DNA of 41,991 bases. It comes from an uncultured Gammaproteobacteria bacterium. Its GTDB lineage: Bacteria > Pseudomonadota > Gammaproteobacteria > Rariloculales > Rariloculaceae. Within the stretch, counting starts at the first letter, position 1. Every line of letters begins with the position of its first letter. The DNA lies in assembly GCA_946887385.1 (NCBI GenBank), contig CAMPKU010000006.1:1-41991 (forward strand), given 5' to 3'. A program made the position numbers and the translations under genes. This document shows positions 1-9,033 of the stretch, in pieces. Under the pieces are notes generated by a model. That model was not told the origin of the DNA, ran no database searches, and was given only the letters and a program-made list of their open reading frames with translations.

Positions 1-1595
1 TCGGAGCGCAGAAATCCTTCCTTATCGGCGTCGAAAATGGCGACGAGCGACACCTCCGGCAGGTCTAGCCCTTCGCGCAATAGATTGATGCCCACGAGCA
101 CGTCGAACTCGCCGAGCCGTAGATCGCGAATGATCTCCATGCGCTCCACGGTCTCGACATCGGCGTGCAGGTAGCGCACGCGCACGCCGTGCTCCTGCAG
201 GTAGTCGGTGAGGTCCTCGGCCATGCGTTTCGTGAGCGTTGTAATGAGCACGCGCTCCTCGACCGCGACGCGCGCCGTGATCTCCGACAGCACGTCGTCC
301 ACCTGGGTGCCGGCCGGACGCACCTCCACGTCCGGGTCGACGAGGCCCGTGGGCCGAACGACTTGCTCGACGATCCGGTCTGCATGCGCTCGCTCGTACG
401 GCCCCGGCGTGGCCGAGACGAAGATCGTCTGCGGCGCGATCTGCTCGTACTCCTCGAACGACAACGGCCGATTGTCGAGCGCCGACGGCAAACGGAAGCC
501 GTACTCGACGAGAGTTTCCTTCCGCGAGCGGTCGCCTTTGTACATGCCGCCGATCTGCGGGATCGTCACGTGGCTCTCGTCGACGAACAGCAGCGCATCG
601 TTCGGTAGATAGTCGAACAGGCACGGCGGCGGCTCGCCGGGGCGCCGCCCCGAGAGATAGCGCGAGTAGTTCTCTATGCCGTTGCAGTAACCCACCTCGA
701 GAATCATCTCCATGTCGAATCGCGTGCGCTGCTCGAGCCGCTGTGCCTCGACCAGCTTATTCGCGTGGCGCAGCCGCTCGAGCTGCAGGGCCAGGTCGTT
801 GCGAATCTGGTCGACGCATGCGAGCAGCGTGTCGCGCGGCGTTACGTAGTGGGTTTTCGGGTAGATCGTGGCGCGCGGCGTGCGCTGCGTGACCTCGCCC
901 GTCAGCGGATCGAAGAAGCTGATTTGCTCGATCTCGTCGTCGAAGAGCTCCACGCGCACGGCGTCTTTCTCGGACTCCGCGGGAAAGATGTCGATGACGT
1001 CGCCACGCACGCGATAAGTACCGCGAGCAAGATCGAGGGGATTGCGCGCGTACTGCAGCTCCGTGAGCCGGCGCAACAAGTCGCGCTGGTTCATCGCCGA
1101 GCCTCGTGCAAGGTGCAGCACCATGCCGTGATACGACTCGGGATCGCCGAGACCGTAGATGGCCGACACGGTGGCGACGATCACGACGTCGCGGCGCTCG
1201 AGCAAGGCTTTCGTCGCCGACAGCCGCATCTGCTCGATGTGGCTGTTGATCGAGGCGTCCTTCTCAATATAAGTGTCGCTCGAGGGCACGTAAGCCTCGG
1301 GCTGGTAATAGTCGTAATACGAGACGAAGTATTCGACGGCGTTTTGCGGGAAGAACTCGCGCATCTCGCCGTAGAGCTGGGCCGCTAGCGTCTTGTTGTG
1401 CGCCAGGATGAGGGCGGGCCGCTGCACCGCATCGATGACGCTCGCCATGCTCATCGTTTTCCCGCTTCCGGTCACTCCCAGCAGGGTCTGCTTCGCGAGC
1501 CCGCTCGTCAGCCCGTCCACGAGCTGCGCGATGGCCTGCGGCTGATCGCCTGCAGGCGCGTAGCTCGCGACGAGTTGTAGCGTTCGATCGGTCAT
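1..1595 (-). CDS. uvrB: UvrABC excinuclease subunit B, UvrB (3' end cut off by window)
   Basis: DNA-damage-recognition helicase-like subunit of nucleotide excision repair; UvrA loads it on damaged DNA and it then recruits UvrC. The minus-strand reading from the ATG at 1595 gives 531 codons before the window edge; the family is about 670 residues, so the C-terminal fifth, including the UvrC-interacting region, is missing. I read the Walker A motif GVTGSGKT near residue 40, the aromatic beta-hairpin [12 protein letters not shown] that is typical of UvrB near residue 95, and [20 protein letters not shown] close to the edge, which is helicase motif V/VI territory. The ATG lies 77 bp from the divergent aminotransferase start. 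No LexA-type CTGT-N8-ACAG box is visible in that gap, and the Shine-Dalgarno is weak. The identification is secure. Confidence 0.97.
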   Translation of the reverse strand, partial: MTDRTLQLVASYAPAGDQPQAIAQLVDGLTSGLAKQTLLGVTGSGKTMSMASVIDAVQRPALILAHNKTLAAQLYGEMREFFPQNAVEYFVSYYDYYQPEAYVPSSDTYIEKDASINSHIEQMRLSATKALLERRDVVIVATVSAIYGLGDPESYHGMVLHLARGSAMNQRDLLRRLTELQYARNPLDLARGTYRVRGDVIDIFPAESEKDAVRVELFDDEIEQISFFDPLTGEVTQRTPRATIYPKTHYVTPRDTLLACVDQIRNDLALQLERLRHANKLVEAQRLEQRTRFDMEMILEVGYCNGIENYSRYLSGRRPGEPPPCLFDYLPNDALLFVDESHVTIPQIGGMYKGDRSRKETLVEYGFRLPSALDNRPLSFEEYEQIAPQTIFVSATPGPYERAHADRIVEQVVRPTGLVDPDVEVRPAGTQVDDVLSEITARVAVEERVLITTLTKRMAEDLTDYLQEHGVRVRYLHADVETVERMEIIRDLRLGEFDVLVGINLLREGLDLPEVSLVAIFDADKEGFLRS

Positions 1596-1672
1596 AGAAA
1601 ATCCGGCGCCGGTTGGCGCTCCGAGACTCGCATCTTAGAATAGCGCCGCCCCGCCACGAAAAGGTCCTCCCC

Positions 1673-2857
1673 TTGACCATCGAGCTCGCGCAGCGGTTGC
1701 AGCGCATTCGGCCGTCCGCCACGGTGAGCATCACCGCGCGCGCGCAGCGCCTGCGTGAGCAGGGGCGCGACATCGTCGTGCTCAGCGTGGGCGAGCCGGA
1801 TTTCCCCACGCCCGAGCATGTGAAAGCCGCCGCCGTTGCGGCGCTGGCGCGCAACGACACGAAGTACACGCCCGTCGACGGCTCTGGGCCGCTGAAAGAC
1901 GCGATCGTCGCGAAGCTCGAGCGCGACAACGGCTTGCGGTATGCCCCCGAGCAGGTGCTGGTGTCCACGGGTGCGAAGCAGTCCTGCTACAACGCGTGCC
2001 TCGCGCTGCTCGATCCCGGCGACGAAGCGATCGTCGCGGCCCCGTATTGGGTGTCGTACCCCGACATGGTGCGGCTCGCGGACGCCGAGCCGGTCATCGT
2101 CGAAACCGCAGCCGAGCGCGGCTTCAAGCTGACGCCTCCGCAGCTCGCGGGCGCACTCACTGCGCGCACCCGGCTCCTGATTCTGAACAGCCCCTGCAAT
2201 CCGACCGGCGCCGTCTATAGCGCCGGGGAATGGCACGCCCTCGGCGAGGTGTTGCGCGCTCACCCGCGCGTGGTGGTTCTGAGCGACGAAATTTACGAGC
2301 ACATCCAGTGGACGAGTGCTCCGTTCGCAAGCTTCGCCGCCGAGTGTCCCGATCTTTACGACCGCACGCTCACCGTGAACGGCATGTCGAAGGGTTATGC
2401 GATGAGCGGCTGGCGAATCGGCTACGCAGCCGGACCGCAGCATGTGATTCAAGCGATGACGAGGCTGCAGGGCCAAAGCACGACGAACGCGTGCACGATC
2501 TCGCAGGCCGCCGCGCAAGAGGCGCTCGCCGGCGACCAAAGCTGCGTGCGCGAGATGTGCGCTGAGTTCAAGCGCCGTCACGACTATTTCTTTGCGCGCG
2601 TTCGCGGCTTGCCTGGCTTCGAGTGCGTGCGCGCGGACGGCACCTTCTATCTGTTTCCCAACGTGGAAGCCGCGATGCGGGAAAAAGGCGCCGCCACCGA
2701 CGTCGAACTGTGCGAGCGGCTGCTCGACGATGCCGGCGTCGCGCTCGTGCCGGGCACGGCCTTCGGCGCGCCCGGCCACCTGCGGCTTTCGTTCGCCGCG
2801 TCGCTGAGCACGCTCGATACCGCGCTCACGCGCATCGACCAGTTCTTGCGAGGCTGA
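1673..2857 (+). CDS. Class I/II PLP aminotransferase, aspartate aminotransferase type
   Basis: Pyridoxal-phosphate enzyme that moves an amino group between an amino acid (probably aspartate) and a 2-oxo acid in the cytoplasm. With the TTG at 1673 it has 394 residues, normal for the subgroup I-gamma (Thermus-like) aspartate aminotransferases. Visible motifs are SVGEPDFPTP near residue 38, NSPCNPTG near 172, SDEIYEH near 204, the Schiff-base lysine K240 in GMSKGYAMSGWRIGY, and the carboxylate-binding arginine in GHLRLSFAAS near the C-terminus. An upstream in-frame TTG at 1613 would add 20 residues. I prefer 1673 because homology starts at LAQRLQRIRPSATVSI and an AAAAGG sits about 10 bp before it. 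Divergent from uvrB and followed by tRNA-Asn. Substrate preference (aspartate, prephenate or another) cannot be read from sequence alone. Confidence 0.9.
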   Translation: MTIELAQRLQRIRPSATVSITARAQRLREQGRDIVVLSVGEPDFPTPEHVKAAAVAALARNDTKYTPVDGSGPLKDAIVAKLERDNGLRYAPEQVLVSTGAKQSCYNACLALLDPGDEAIVAAPYWVSYPDMVRLADAEPVIVETAAERGFKLTPPQLAGALTARTRLLILNSPCNPTGAVYSAGEWHALGEVLRAHPRVVVLSDEIYEHIQWTSAPFASFAAECPDLYDRTLTVNGMSKGYAMSGWRIGYAAGPQHVIQAMTRLQGQSTTNACTISQAAAQEALAGDQSCVREMCAEFKRRHDYFFARVRGLPGFECVRADGTFYLFPNVEAAMREKGAATDVELCERLLDDAGVALVPGTAFGAPGHLRLSFAASLSTLDTALTRIDQFLRG

Positions 2858-2919
2858 CCCCTCTCTCATTCTTTGCTCGCTAACTCTCTGAACTCAAAAG
2901 TAATTCACTGTTCATTGCC

Positions 2920-2948
2920 TTGACTTGCCAGGAACCATCTTCCAGAAT
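2920..2948 (+). promoter_or_regulatory. Probable sigma-70 promoter of tRNA-Asn
   Basis: TTGACT at 2920-2925 and CAGAAT at 2943-2948 are separated by 17 bp, a canonical sigma-70 layout. The stretch after the -10 (GCGGCGCC) is GC-rich, like the discriminator of stringently controlled stable-RNA promoters. The tRNA begins 22 bp downstream, leaving a short 5' leader for RNase processing. Confidence 0.65.
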
Positions 2949-2970
2949 GCGGCGCCTCAACAGGTACGGT

Positions 2971-3046
2971 TCCCCGGTAGCTCAGTTGGTAGAGCGACGG
3001 ACTGTTAATCCGTTGGTCGCTGGTTCGAGTCCGGCCCGGGGAGCCA
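2971..3046 (+). tRNA. tRNA-Asn (anticodon GTT)
   Basis: A complete cloverleaf can be folded by eye. The acceptor stem is TCCCCGG (2971-2977) with CCGGGGA (3036-3042). The D arm carries TAGCTCAGTTGGTAGAGC, the anticodon loop ACTGTTAAT holds GTT at 3004-3006, and the T arm carries GGTTCGAGTCC. The discriminator base is G and CCA is encoded at 3044-3046. Length is 76 nt. There is no T-rich terminator immediately after it. Confidence 0.98.
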
Positions 3047-3147
3047 ATTTCACCATTCCGCGTCGCCAGCTCCTGTCATATTAGCGGCGCGCCTGCCGCC
3101 CACTGCTGCGCACGCGCTCGCCGCACGCGCGAGACCGATGAGCGGAG

Positions 3148-3627
3148 CTAGCGCGCCGGAAACTCAAGCTCTAGCGTTTCGTGAAACGGCGTCGCACGCC
3201 ATGCGCCTTGGACTCGACGCAAGCGCTCGCGCACCCGCAGGATCCAATCCCCGGTCACCCACGTCGGCGGCTCCTGGCCCAATGAACGAAAACCGTCGAC
3301 AATCGATTGCGCCAAGCTTTCGGGATCGACGCTGGACCAGCGGTCGTCCTTAGCAATGCCCTGAATACGCCCGACGACCGCCTCCGTCTGCATCGCTTCC
3401 GCAGTCGTCGGCGGAGGATCGGTCATCAACGCTTCGTACGTTTCGCCGCTCGCGAGGCGTCCATAGAACGATGCGCCGAGCGCGGCCTCGCTCTCGACTG
3501 CGTAATGAACGAGATCGTGTTGCAGCGCGCTGCGAGTTTCCAGCTCGCGTGCTTCGCGCGTCCCATCGTCGCGCACGAGCTCGAGACGGTGTCGCTCGTT
3601 CGTGAGCCGGGTCAGGCGGATCAACAT
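3148..3627 (-). CDS. Conserved hypothetical protein, about 159 aa
   Basis: I do not recognise a named domain. From the ATG at 3627 it has 159 residues, begins MLIRLTRLTNERHRLELVRDDGT and carries the eye-catching segment HDLVHYAVE at residues 37-45, which resembles a small family of uncharacterised proteobacterial proteins. It has no signal peptide and no membrane segment; it looks like a soluble alpha/beta protein. Longer in-frame starts reach 3687, but the ATG at 3627 has GGGGAG a suitable distance upstream and the extra residues read like shadow sequence. It is divergent from the DUF899 gene, with 143 bp between the two starts, so they may share regulation. No function is assigned. Confidence 0.75.
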   Translation of the reverse strand: MLIRLTRLTNERHRLELVRDDGTREARELETRSALQHDLVHYAVESEAALGASFYGRLASGETYEALMTDPPPTTAEAMQTEAVVGRIQGIAKDDRWSSVDPESLAQSIVDGFRSLGQEPPTWVTGDWILRVRERLRRVQGAWRATPFHETLELEFPAR

Positions 3628-3770
3628 TGTGTGCGGGCTCCCCTTCCTGTCGAGTGGATTCTGGCGGCTTGCGTCGCTTCCGGCCACCGTGTTGCCTATT
3701 CATTGGCACCTTTTGTGCATCGCGACGCGGAGCGTGCAAGCTCGCGCGGCCCAACAAGGAGGTACCACCC

Positions 3771-4505
3771 ATGGCTCACGAAACGATCGACGGAATTTAT
3801 AGACAAACGAACCTGCATGACGAGTCGGCCGAGTATCTTTTCAAACGTGAAGAGCTGCGCCTGGCGGAGATCGAGTTGATGAATCAGCGGGAAAGAGTCG
3901 CCGAGTTGCGCCGGCACCTGCCGTCGGGCGCCACTCTCGAAGACTACGAGCTCCTTGAAGGGCCGGCGGCCCTCGAGCAAGGCGATGAGCCGGTCAAGAA
4001 GGTGCGCTTGAGCGAGCTGTTCACGGGCCGCGACCGAGCCCTCGTGATCTATCAGTTCATGTACGGAAAGAGAAACGTCACACCGTGCCCGATGTGCACA
4101 TCGTGGATCGACTCCCTCAACGGCGTCGCGCATCACCTGGCACAGAACATCGATCTTGCGATCGTAGCCGCGGCCGATCTCCCTACGCTGCGCGCGCACG
4201 CGCGCAAGAGAGGTTGGAACAAGCTCCGCCTACTCAGCGCCGGCGAGAGCAGCTTCAAGTACGATCTCGGCAGCGAGGACGCCGAGGGAAACCAGGATTC
4301 GACGATCTCCGTTTTCACTCTCGACAAGAACGGCACGGTGCGTCACTTCTACAGCGTTCATCCCAGATTGGCCGACGACATCGACACGCGCGGGATCGAC
4401 GAGTACAACCCGATTTGGAACATCCTGGATTTGACGCCGCGCGGACGGCAGAACTGGGATGCGTCGCTAGACTACGGTACGCAAGTGCGAGCGGCGCGGC
4501 ACTAG
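3771..4505 (+). CDS. DUF899 family thioredoxin-like protein
   Basis: 244-residue protein of the DUF899 family, a thioredoxin-fold family whose members are often annotated as thioredoxin or dithiol-disulfide isomerase; the reaction is not established. The start is fixed by an excellent Shine-Dalgarno, AAGGAGG at 3756-3762, 8 bp before the ATG at 3771. An in-frame upstream extension to 3627 is not needed. The N-terminal half is charged and helical (FKREELRLAEIELMNQRER). The motif CPMCTSW has C106 and C109 in a CxxC arrangement at the expected active-site position after the first thioredoxin strand. No signal peptide, so cytoplasmic. The C-terminal part (DEYNPIWNILDLTPRGR) matches the family pattern. 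The gene ends 27 bp from the convergent MBOAT gene. Confidence 0.88.
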   Translation: MAHETIDGIYRQTNLHDESAEYLFKREELRLAEIELMNQRERVAELRRHLPSGATLEDYELLEGPAALEQGDEPVKKVRLSELFTGRDRALVIYQFMYGKRNVTPCPMCTSWIDSLNGVAHHLAQNIDLAIVAAADLPTLRAHARKRGWNKLRLLSAGESSFKYDLGSEDAEGNQDSTISVFTLDKNGTVRHFYSVHPRLADDIDTRGIDEYNPIWNILDLTPRGRQNWDASLDYGTQVRAARH

Positions 4506-4532
4506 CAGCTGCGAGAGTCCATGATGCGGCGG

Positions 4533-6005
4533 TTAGAACTGAAAGTAGATGAAGGGCCGTGCGCCGTCGAGCTCAGAGACGCCCGTCGAAACCATGATCG
4601 CGGCGAATAGTGCGTAGCGTCCGGCGATCGCCGGTAACTGCGCGCCCTCCAGACTGCTACGGATTCGCTGCGAATGGCGGTAGATCCATTCGGCCGCGCA
4701 CAGGCTCAGGATGAGCGCCCACAGTATCGGAGTGTCCACCACGTCGGGTCGGGCGACGTCGTGCGCGCCGGCCATGGATAGGGCGCGAGTGAGCACGTAC
4801 CACGCCTCGCCGATCGACTCGGCGCGGAAGAAAACCCAGCCCACGCATACCAGCACGAACATCAGCGCGACGGAGCCGAAGTCGCGTACGCCGGGCATCC
4901 ACGGAGAGAGCCGATCGCCGAAGCCCGCTGGTTGCCGCTGCGAGCGGCGCTCGAGTAGCGCGAGATACGAAGCGATGAGCACGCCCCAGTACAGCCCGAA
5001 CACCAAAAAGGTCCAGTTGGCGCCGTGCCACACGCCAATCAGCGCCATCGCCACGATATGAGCCTTGTACTTGCTCGCCCAACCGCCGCGACGCATGTAG
5101 CGCATTGCGAGCGGAAAATACAGATAGTCCTGAAACCAGCGCGACAGACTAATGTGCCAGCGTTGCCAGAACTCGACGGGCGTCTTCGAAATATACGGGA
5201 AGTCGAAGTTCTTCATTAACTCGAAGCCCAGCATCCGCGCCACGCCGCGCGCCGTGTCGGTGTACCCGGAGAAATCGCAATAGATTTGAAACGCGAAGAA
5301 CACGGTGCCGGTTACGAGCGCGGCGCCCGAGTACGCAGCCGGATTCGCATATACCGCGTCGACGTACGGCGCGAGATTGTCGGCGATGACGATTTTCTTG
5401 AAGAGGCCCCACACGGCGAGCTGTAAGCCGGACTCGAACGCCGGTGTGCTCCAGACACGCGCCTTTTTGAACTGCGGCAACAGATGGCCGGCCCGTTCGA
5501 TCGGCCCGGCCACGAGCTGCGGAAAAAAGGCCACGTACAGCGCATAGTCGAGGAAGCTGCGCGCGGCCGGCACCTTGCCGCGGTAGACGTCGACGATGTA
5601 GCCGATCGTCTGAAAGGTGTAGAACGAGATGCCGACGGGCAAGACGATGTCGAGCACGGGTACGCTGGCGTTGAAGCCCAGCCGCTCGAGCAGCGCCGCA
5701 AACTCGGTGACGAAGAAACCGAGATACTTGAACGTCGCGAGGAACGTGAGGTTCGCGGCCACGCTGACCACGAGCACCAGCCGCTTCTGTCGTACGCTCG
5801 ACGCACGCTCGATCAGAAGGCCGCAACCATAGTCGAGCACGCTGCTGGCGATGAGCAGCAGCAGAAACTTCCAACTCCACGCGCCGTAAAAAATCCAGCT
5901 CGCTGCGAGCAGCAGCACATTCTGCGGCAGCCGCGCGCGCAGCAACCAATAGAGCGTGAATACGACGACGTAGAAGACGACGAACGTGACGGAGTTGAAC
6001 AACAC
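4533..6005 (-). CDS. MBOAT family membrane-bound O-acyltransferase (AlgI/DltB-like)
   Basis: 490-residue polytopic inner-membrane acyltransferase of the family that includes AlgI and DltB, which pass acyl groups across the membrane for transfer to extracytoplasmic polymers or proteins. I see about ten hydrophobic segments from residue 3 onward, QLVAGPIERAGHLLPQF (163-179), the family block around FWQRWHISLSRW with H284, and the presumed catalytic histidine H327 in IGVWHGANW. Full family length. The start codon is GTG at 6005, 9 bp after the E2 stop, so it is the last gene of a five-gene minus-strand operon (SGNH, ACP, E1, E2, MBOAT). I infer that it accepts the acyl group from the operon-encoded carrier protein. 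The acceptor outside the cytoplasm is unknown. Confidence 0.93.
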   Translation of the reverse strand: MLFNSVTFVVFYVVVFTLYWLLRARLPQNVLLLAASWIFYGAWSWKFLLLLIASSVLDYGCGLLIERASSVRQKRLVLVVSVAANLTFLATFKYLGFFVTEFAALLERLGFNASVPVLDIVLPVGISFYTFQTIGYIVDVYRGKVPAARSFLDYALYVAFFPQLVAGPIERAGHLLPQFKKARVWSTPAFESGLQLAVWGLFKKIVIADNLAPYVDAVYANPAAYSGAALVTGTVFFAFQIYCDFSGYTDTARGVARMLGFELMKNFDFPYISKTPVEFWQRWHISLSRWFQDYLYFPLAMRYMRRGGWASKYKAHIVAMALIGVWHGANWTFLVFGLYWGVLIASYLALLERRSQRQPAGFGDRLSPWMPGVRDFGSVALMFVLVCVGWVFFRAESIGEAWYVLTRALSMAGAHDVARPDVVDTPILWALILSLCAAEWIYRHSQRIRSSLEGAQLPAIAGRYALFAAIMVSTGVSELDGARPFIYFQF

Positions 6006-6014
6006 GGCGCGTCT

Positions 6015-7100
6015 CTAGTCGGGGCGCTGCTCGAGCCTGTCGCGCAGCGCGGTCAAGAACCGCGCCGCGCGCATGCCGTCCGACAGCCGGTGATCGAACG
6101 TCAGCACGAGATCGCGCGAGCCGTCGTGACGCGGAGCACACAGGCCCAAGATGGACGACTGCCGCTCGTTGAGCAGCGGCACGAAATAGACAACGCCCTC
6201 CCCCGAGAGATCGGTGATCGTAAACGTGCCGCCCGTGAGATCGTCGATATCGAGCTCATCGCGCATGTAGCGCAGCGACAAAGCGCGAACGGCCCGGGCC
6301 ACGTCGCGCAGCGAAAGTCGTGCGGCATCCTTGACGACCGGCACGCGCAGGGAGCGGCCCAGGTTCACGGCGAACCCGATCGCGATCGTTTCGTAGGTAT
6401 ACGCTTGTCCGTCTGCGTAGAACCCGTTCAGCTCCGGCCACTCGGGCAGCAAGCGCGCCGCCTCGTATAGCGCGAGCTCGAGGGGGCTCACGAGCTCATC
6501 CTCGGCCGCCGCACGGCGCAGGCGCTCGTCGAGGTGCGCGCCCGTGAGCGCCACGGCCACGGTGCTCGGCACGGCTTGGCCGTGACCGCGCCGTAAGGTT
6601 TGAATCTCCAGGAGCTTGGTCGACGACAGCTCGAGCGGTGTGACACCTTCCATGCGGCGCGGCACCGCTGGCGGTGCTTTTCGCTCGAGCGCGACACGCT
6701 CGACGGCCGTCGCATCAATGCGATCGTCGCCCGGAAAATCGGCTTCGGTAAGCCCGCGCTCCTTCATCAACTTGCGCGCTTTGCGTGTGAACCGCTCGGC
6801 CGACCCGGGCGCCGGCGCAGCAGCCGCAGCCGGCGGAGCCTCCATCGGCGGCGGGCTATCCGTATCCGCGATCCATGCCACCGGTGCACCCACGGCGATC
6901 TCGGTGTTCGGCGGGCGGTTAAAAAACGCATAGCCGTCGCTCGGAGCGTCGACGTCGAAGGTGACCTTCGTCGTTTCGAGCGTCACGAGCGGTTGTCCGG
7001 CGCGGACACGCGCGCCGACGTCCACGTGCCAACGCACGACCACGGCGTGCTCATCGTTCGGATTGAGCTGCGGCACCCGGACCGCCACGGCATCACTCAT
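6015..7100 (-). CDS. 2-oxoacid dehydrogenase E2 component (dihydrolipoamide acyltransferase)
   Basis: 361-residue E2 of a 2-oxoacid dehydrogenase complex. It takes the acyl group formed by E1 on its lipoyl arm and transfers it to a thiol acceptor, normally CoA. Domains in order: one lipoyl domain (about 1-78) with the lipoylated lysine K45 in TLETTKVTFDVDAP; an Ala/Pro linker; a peripheral subunit-binding domain (about 101-135, RKARKLMKERGLTEADFPG); and the catalytic domain (about 145-361) ending in the active-site motif FDHRLSDG with H337 and D341. The start is the ATG at 7100, which overlaps the E1 stop by 8 bp; a longer reading to 7268 only shadows E1. No E3 gene is present, so a shared dihydrolipoamide dehydrogenase would be needed. 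In this operon the acceptor could be the carrier protein rather than CoA; that is inference. Confidence 0.92.
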   Translation of the reverse strand: MSDAVAVRVPQLNPNDEHAVVVRWHVDVGARVRAGQPLVTLETTKVTFDVDAPSDGYAFFNRPPNTEIAVGAPVAWIADTDSPPPMEAPPAAAAAPAPGSAERFTRKARKLMKERGLTEADFPGDDRIDATAVERVALERKAPPAVPRRMEGVTPLELSSTKLLEIQTLRRGHGQAVPSTVAVALTGAHLDERLRRAAAEDELVSPLELALYEAARLLPEWPELNGFYADGQAYTYETIAIGFAVNLGRSLRVPVVKDAARLSLRDVARAVRALSLRYMRDELDIDDLTGGTFTITDLSGEGVVYFVPLLNERQSSILGLCAPRHDGSRDLVLTFDHRLSDGMRAARFLTALRDRLEQRPD

Positions 7101-9033
7101 CGTAGAGCTCCAGGCACGCCGCCTTGAGCCCGGCCGCGCTCGGCAGAACTTCGAGCTCGAGCGGCAGCGCGCTCGGAATCGGCCGGGCTTCCGCGGCGAT
7201 TCGCCGGACGCGAAGCCGCCCATCGGCGCGGTACCCCTCGACGGCCGCTGCCACCACTTCGCTCCCAAGATCGAAATGCGCGGCCCCTTCCTCGATGACG
7301 ACGAGCTTGCCGGTTCGACTCACCGACTCCTGCACCGCGCGCACATCGAGCGGCGAGACGCTGAGCGGGAACAGCAGCTCGAGCGCCACCTCCTCCGCGA
7401 CGAGCTCGGCGGCTACCTGCTCCGCCAGCTGGCTCATGCGGCCGAAGGCGACGACGGTTACGTCGGCAGGGGTCTCGGGCCGTAGCATCGTCGTGGGAAA
7501 CGGCTCGGCCGTTGTCGTCGCGGAGTAGCCTGCGGGCAGCTCGGCGTCGGCGCGCTCGCGGTAGAGAAGCTTGTTCTCGATGATCAAGGTGGGCTCCGTA
7601 CTGTCGCGCAGCGCGCAATACAGCGCTGCGATGGACGCCCGGCCGTGCAGCACCACCACGCGCAGCTCCGGAATGCCCACGAAGTGCTTCTCGATATTCT
7701 GGCTGTGGGTGGGCCCGTAGCCGCGCCCGCCGCCCATCGGGGTGCGGACCACGATCGCGCTCGTCACACGCCGGTTGTACATCTCGCGAAATTTGGCCGC
7801 GTGATTCAGGAGCTGGTCGAAGCAAAGCCCCAAGAAGTCCCCGAACATGATCTCTACGATCGGACGTCGCCCGCCGAGCGCGAGGCCGTTGGCGATGCCC
7901 ACGATGCCGGCCTCGCTGATCGGCGTGTTGAGCACGCGCTCGGGAAAACGGTCGGACAACCCGCGCGTGGCCTTGAACGCGCCGCCGTACGGCGAGCGAA
8001 TGTCCTCACCGAGGAGCACAACCCGCGGGTCGTCGGCGAGCCAGTCGCCCAAGGCGCGATTGATAGCGGAGAGCTGAGTGCCCGCCTCCAACACGGCATC
8101 GCGCCACGCCGGCGCCCCGACCGAGGATTTCCGGCCGGACCGCGAGCGCAGGTCCAGGACCGGGGCGCTCGCGGCACGCTCGCGCGCACTCACGACACGC
8201 TCGCGAATCGTCTTCAGATCGGTGTGTCGCTCGACGTCATTGTCCGCCAAGAACCGATTCAGCGGGTCCCGCCGTGCGTAGCGTTCGATTTCCGGCGGGT
8301 CGCGGTCGTCATCGCCCTTCGAATGCGCGGCCAGGCGATAGGTATCGACGCACACGAAGACAGGCTGGCATTCGTGCCGCACCGTCGCAGCCGCGCAGCG
8401 AATCTGCTCTGCCAAATCTTGAGGTCGCCAGATATCGGCTTGCACGCTGGCAATGCCGAAAGCGGCAGCGCGTGCGCAGATGTCGCCGGCAAGCGTTTCG
8501 CGCTGGGACGTGGACTGCGCGTAGTAGTTGTTTTCCAGCACGATCAGAAGCGGCAGGCTCCATTTGGCCGCCATGTTGAAGGTTTCGTACACCACCCCTT
8601 CGCCCAGGGTGCCATCGCCGATGCAGACCGCCACGATGCCGCCGCTCGCGGCCAGCTTTTGCGCGAACGCGAGCCCGGCGGCCATCGGAACGATGCCGCC
8701 TTGGATTCCGTTGCTGAAGAATCCCGGCGCCGAAAGATGCTGACTGCCTCCGAGCCCGCCGCACACTCCAGTGGACCGGCCCATGACTTCGGCGAGCAAA
8801 CCGTCCGCGTCGTCGGTCCAGGCCAAATAGTGCCCATGACACCGATGATTCGACACGACGATGTCCTTGCTGCGCTCGAGGGCGGCGGCAAGCGCAACGG
8901 CCGTCATTTCCTGCCCAACGCACGTGTGTGTGGTTCCGGATAATTTGCCGGCCGCAAACAGATCGAGCAGCTCCTGCTCTACAGTGCGCACGAGATACGC
9001 CCGGTAGAACATTTGCTCGACAACCGGCGTCAC
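7093..9033 (-). CDS. 2-oxoacid dehydrogenase E1, alpha and beta subunits fused
   Basis: 646-residue thiamine-diphosphate enzyme that decarboxylates a 2-oxo acid and reductively acylates the lipoyl group of E2. Residues 1 to about 290 are an E1-alpha domain: NHRCHGHYLAW (62-72), GGLGGSQHL (92-100), and the ThDP/Mg motif from GDG at 139-141 to NN at 168-169. Residues about 315-646 are an E1-beta domain: LGEDIRSPYGG (341-351) and GPTHSQNIE with H443. In most complexes these are two genes; here one frame carries both. The GTG start at 9033 overlaps the ACP stop as GTGA, suggesting translational coupling. The 2-oxo acid (pyruvate, branched-chain or other) cannot be told from sequence by eye. The loop AAHSKGDDDRDPPEI resembles acetoin/branched-chain-type E1 more than homodimeric AceE. 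Confidence 0.93.
   Translation of the reverse strand: MTPVVEQMFYRAYLVRTVEQELLDLFAAGKLSGTTHTCVGQEMTAVALAAALERSKDIVVSNHRCHGHYLAWTDDADGLLAEVMGRSTGVCGGLGGSQHLSAPGFFSNGIQGGIVPMAAGLAFAQKLAASGGIVAVCIGDGTLGEGVVYETFNMAAKWSLPLLIVLENNYYAQSTSQRETLAGDICARAAAFGIASVQADIWRPQDLAEQIRCAAATVRHECQPVFVCVDTYRLAAHSKGDDDRDPPEIERYARRDPLNRFLADNDVERHTDLKTIRERVVSARERAASAPVLDLRSRSGRKSSVGAPAWRDAVLEAGTQLSAINRALGDWLADDPRVVLLGEDIRSPYGGAFKATRGLSDRFPERVLNTPISEAGIVGIANGLALGGRRPIVEIMFGDFLGLCFDQLLNHAAKFREMYNRRVTSAIVVRTPMGGGRGYGPTHSQNIEKHFVGIPELRVVVLHGRASIAALYCALRDSTEPTLIIENKLLYRERADAELPAGYSATTTAEPFPTTMLRPETPADVTVVAFGRMSQLAEQVAAELVAEEVALELLFPLSVSPLDVRAVQESVSRTGKLVVIEEGAAHFDLGSEVVAAAVEGYRADGRLRVRRIAAEARPIPSALPLELEVLPSAAGLKAACLELYDE

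Noticed and set aside
1596..1672. LexA/SOS box for uvrB
   Set aside because: No CTGT-N8-ACAG-like sequence could be found in the gap.
1592..2869. 425-residue open frame on the minus strand antisense to the aminotransferase
   Set aside because: Composition is Arg/His/Glu-rich shadow sequence; the plus strand carries a complete PLP aminotransferase with all motifs.
5484..6470. 328-residue plus-strand frame across MBOAT and E2
   Set aside because: Antisense to two well-supported genes and without any recognisable domain.
6015..9033. Housekeeping pyruvate or branched-chain dehydrogenase operon
   Set aside because: No E3, fused E1 and tight linkage with ACP, MBOAT and SGNH genes make a dedicated role more likely; not fully excluded.
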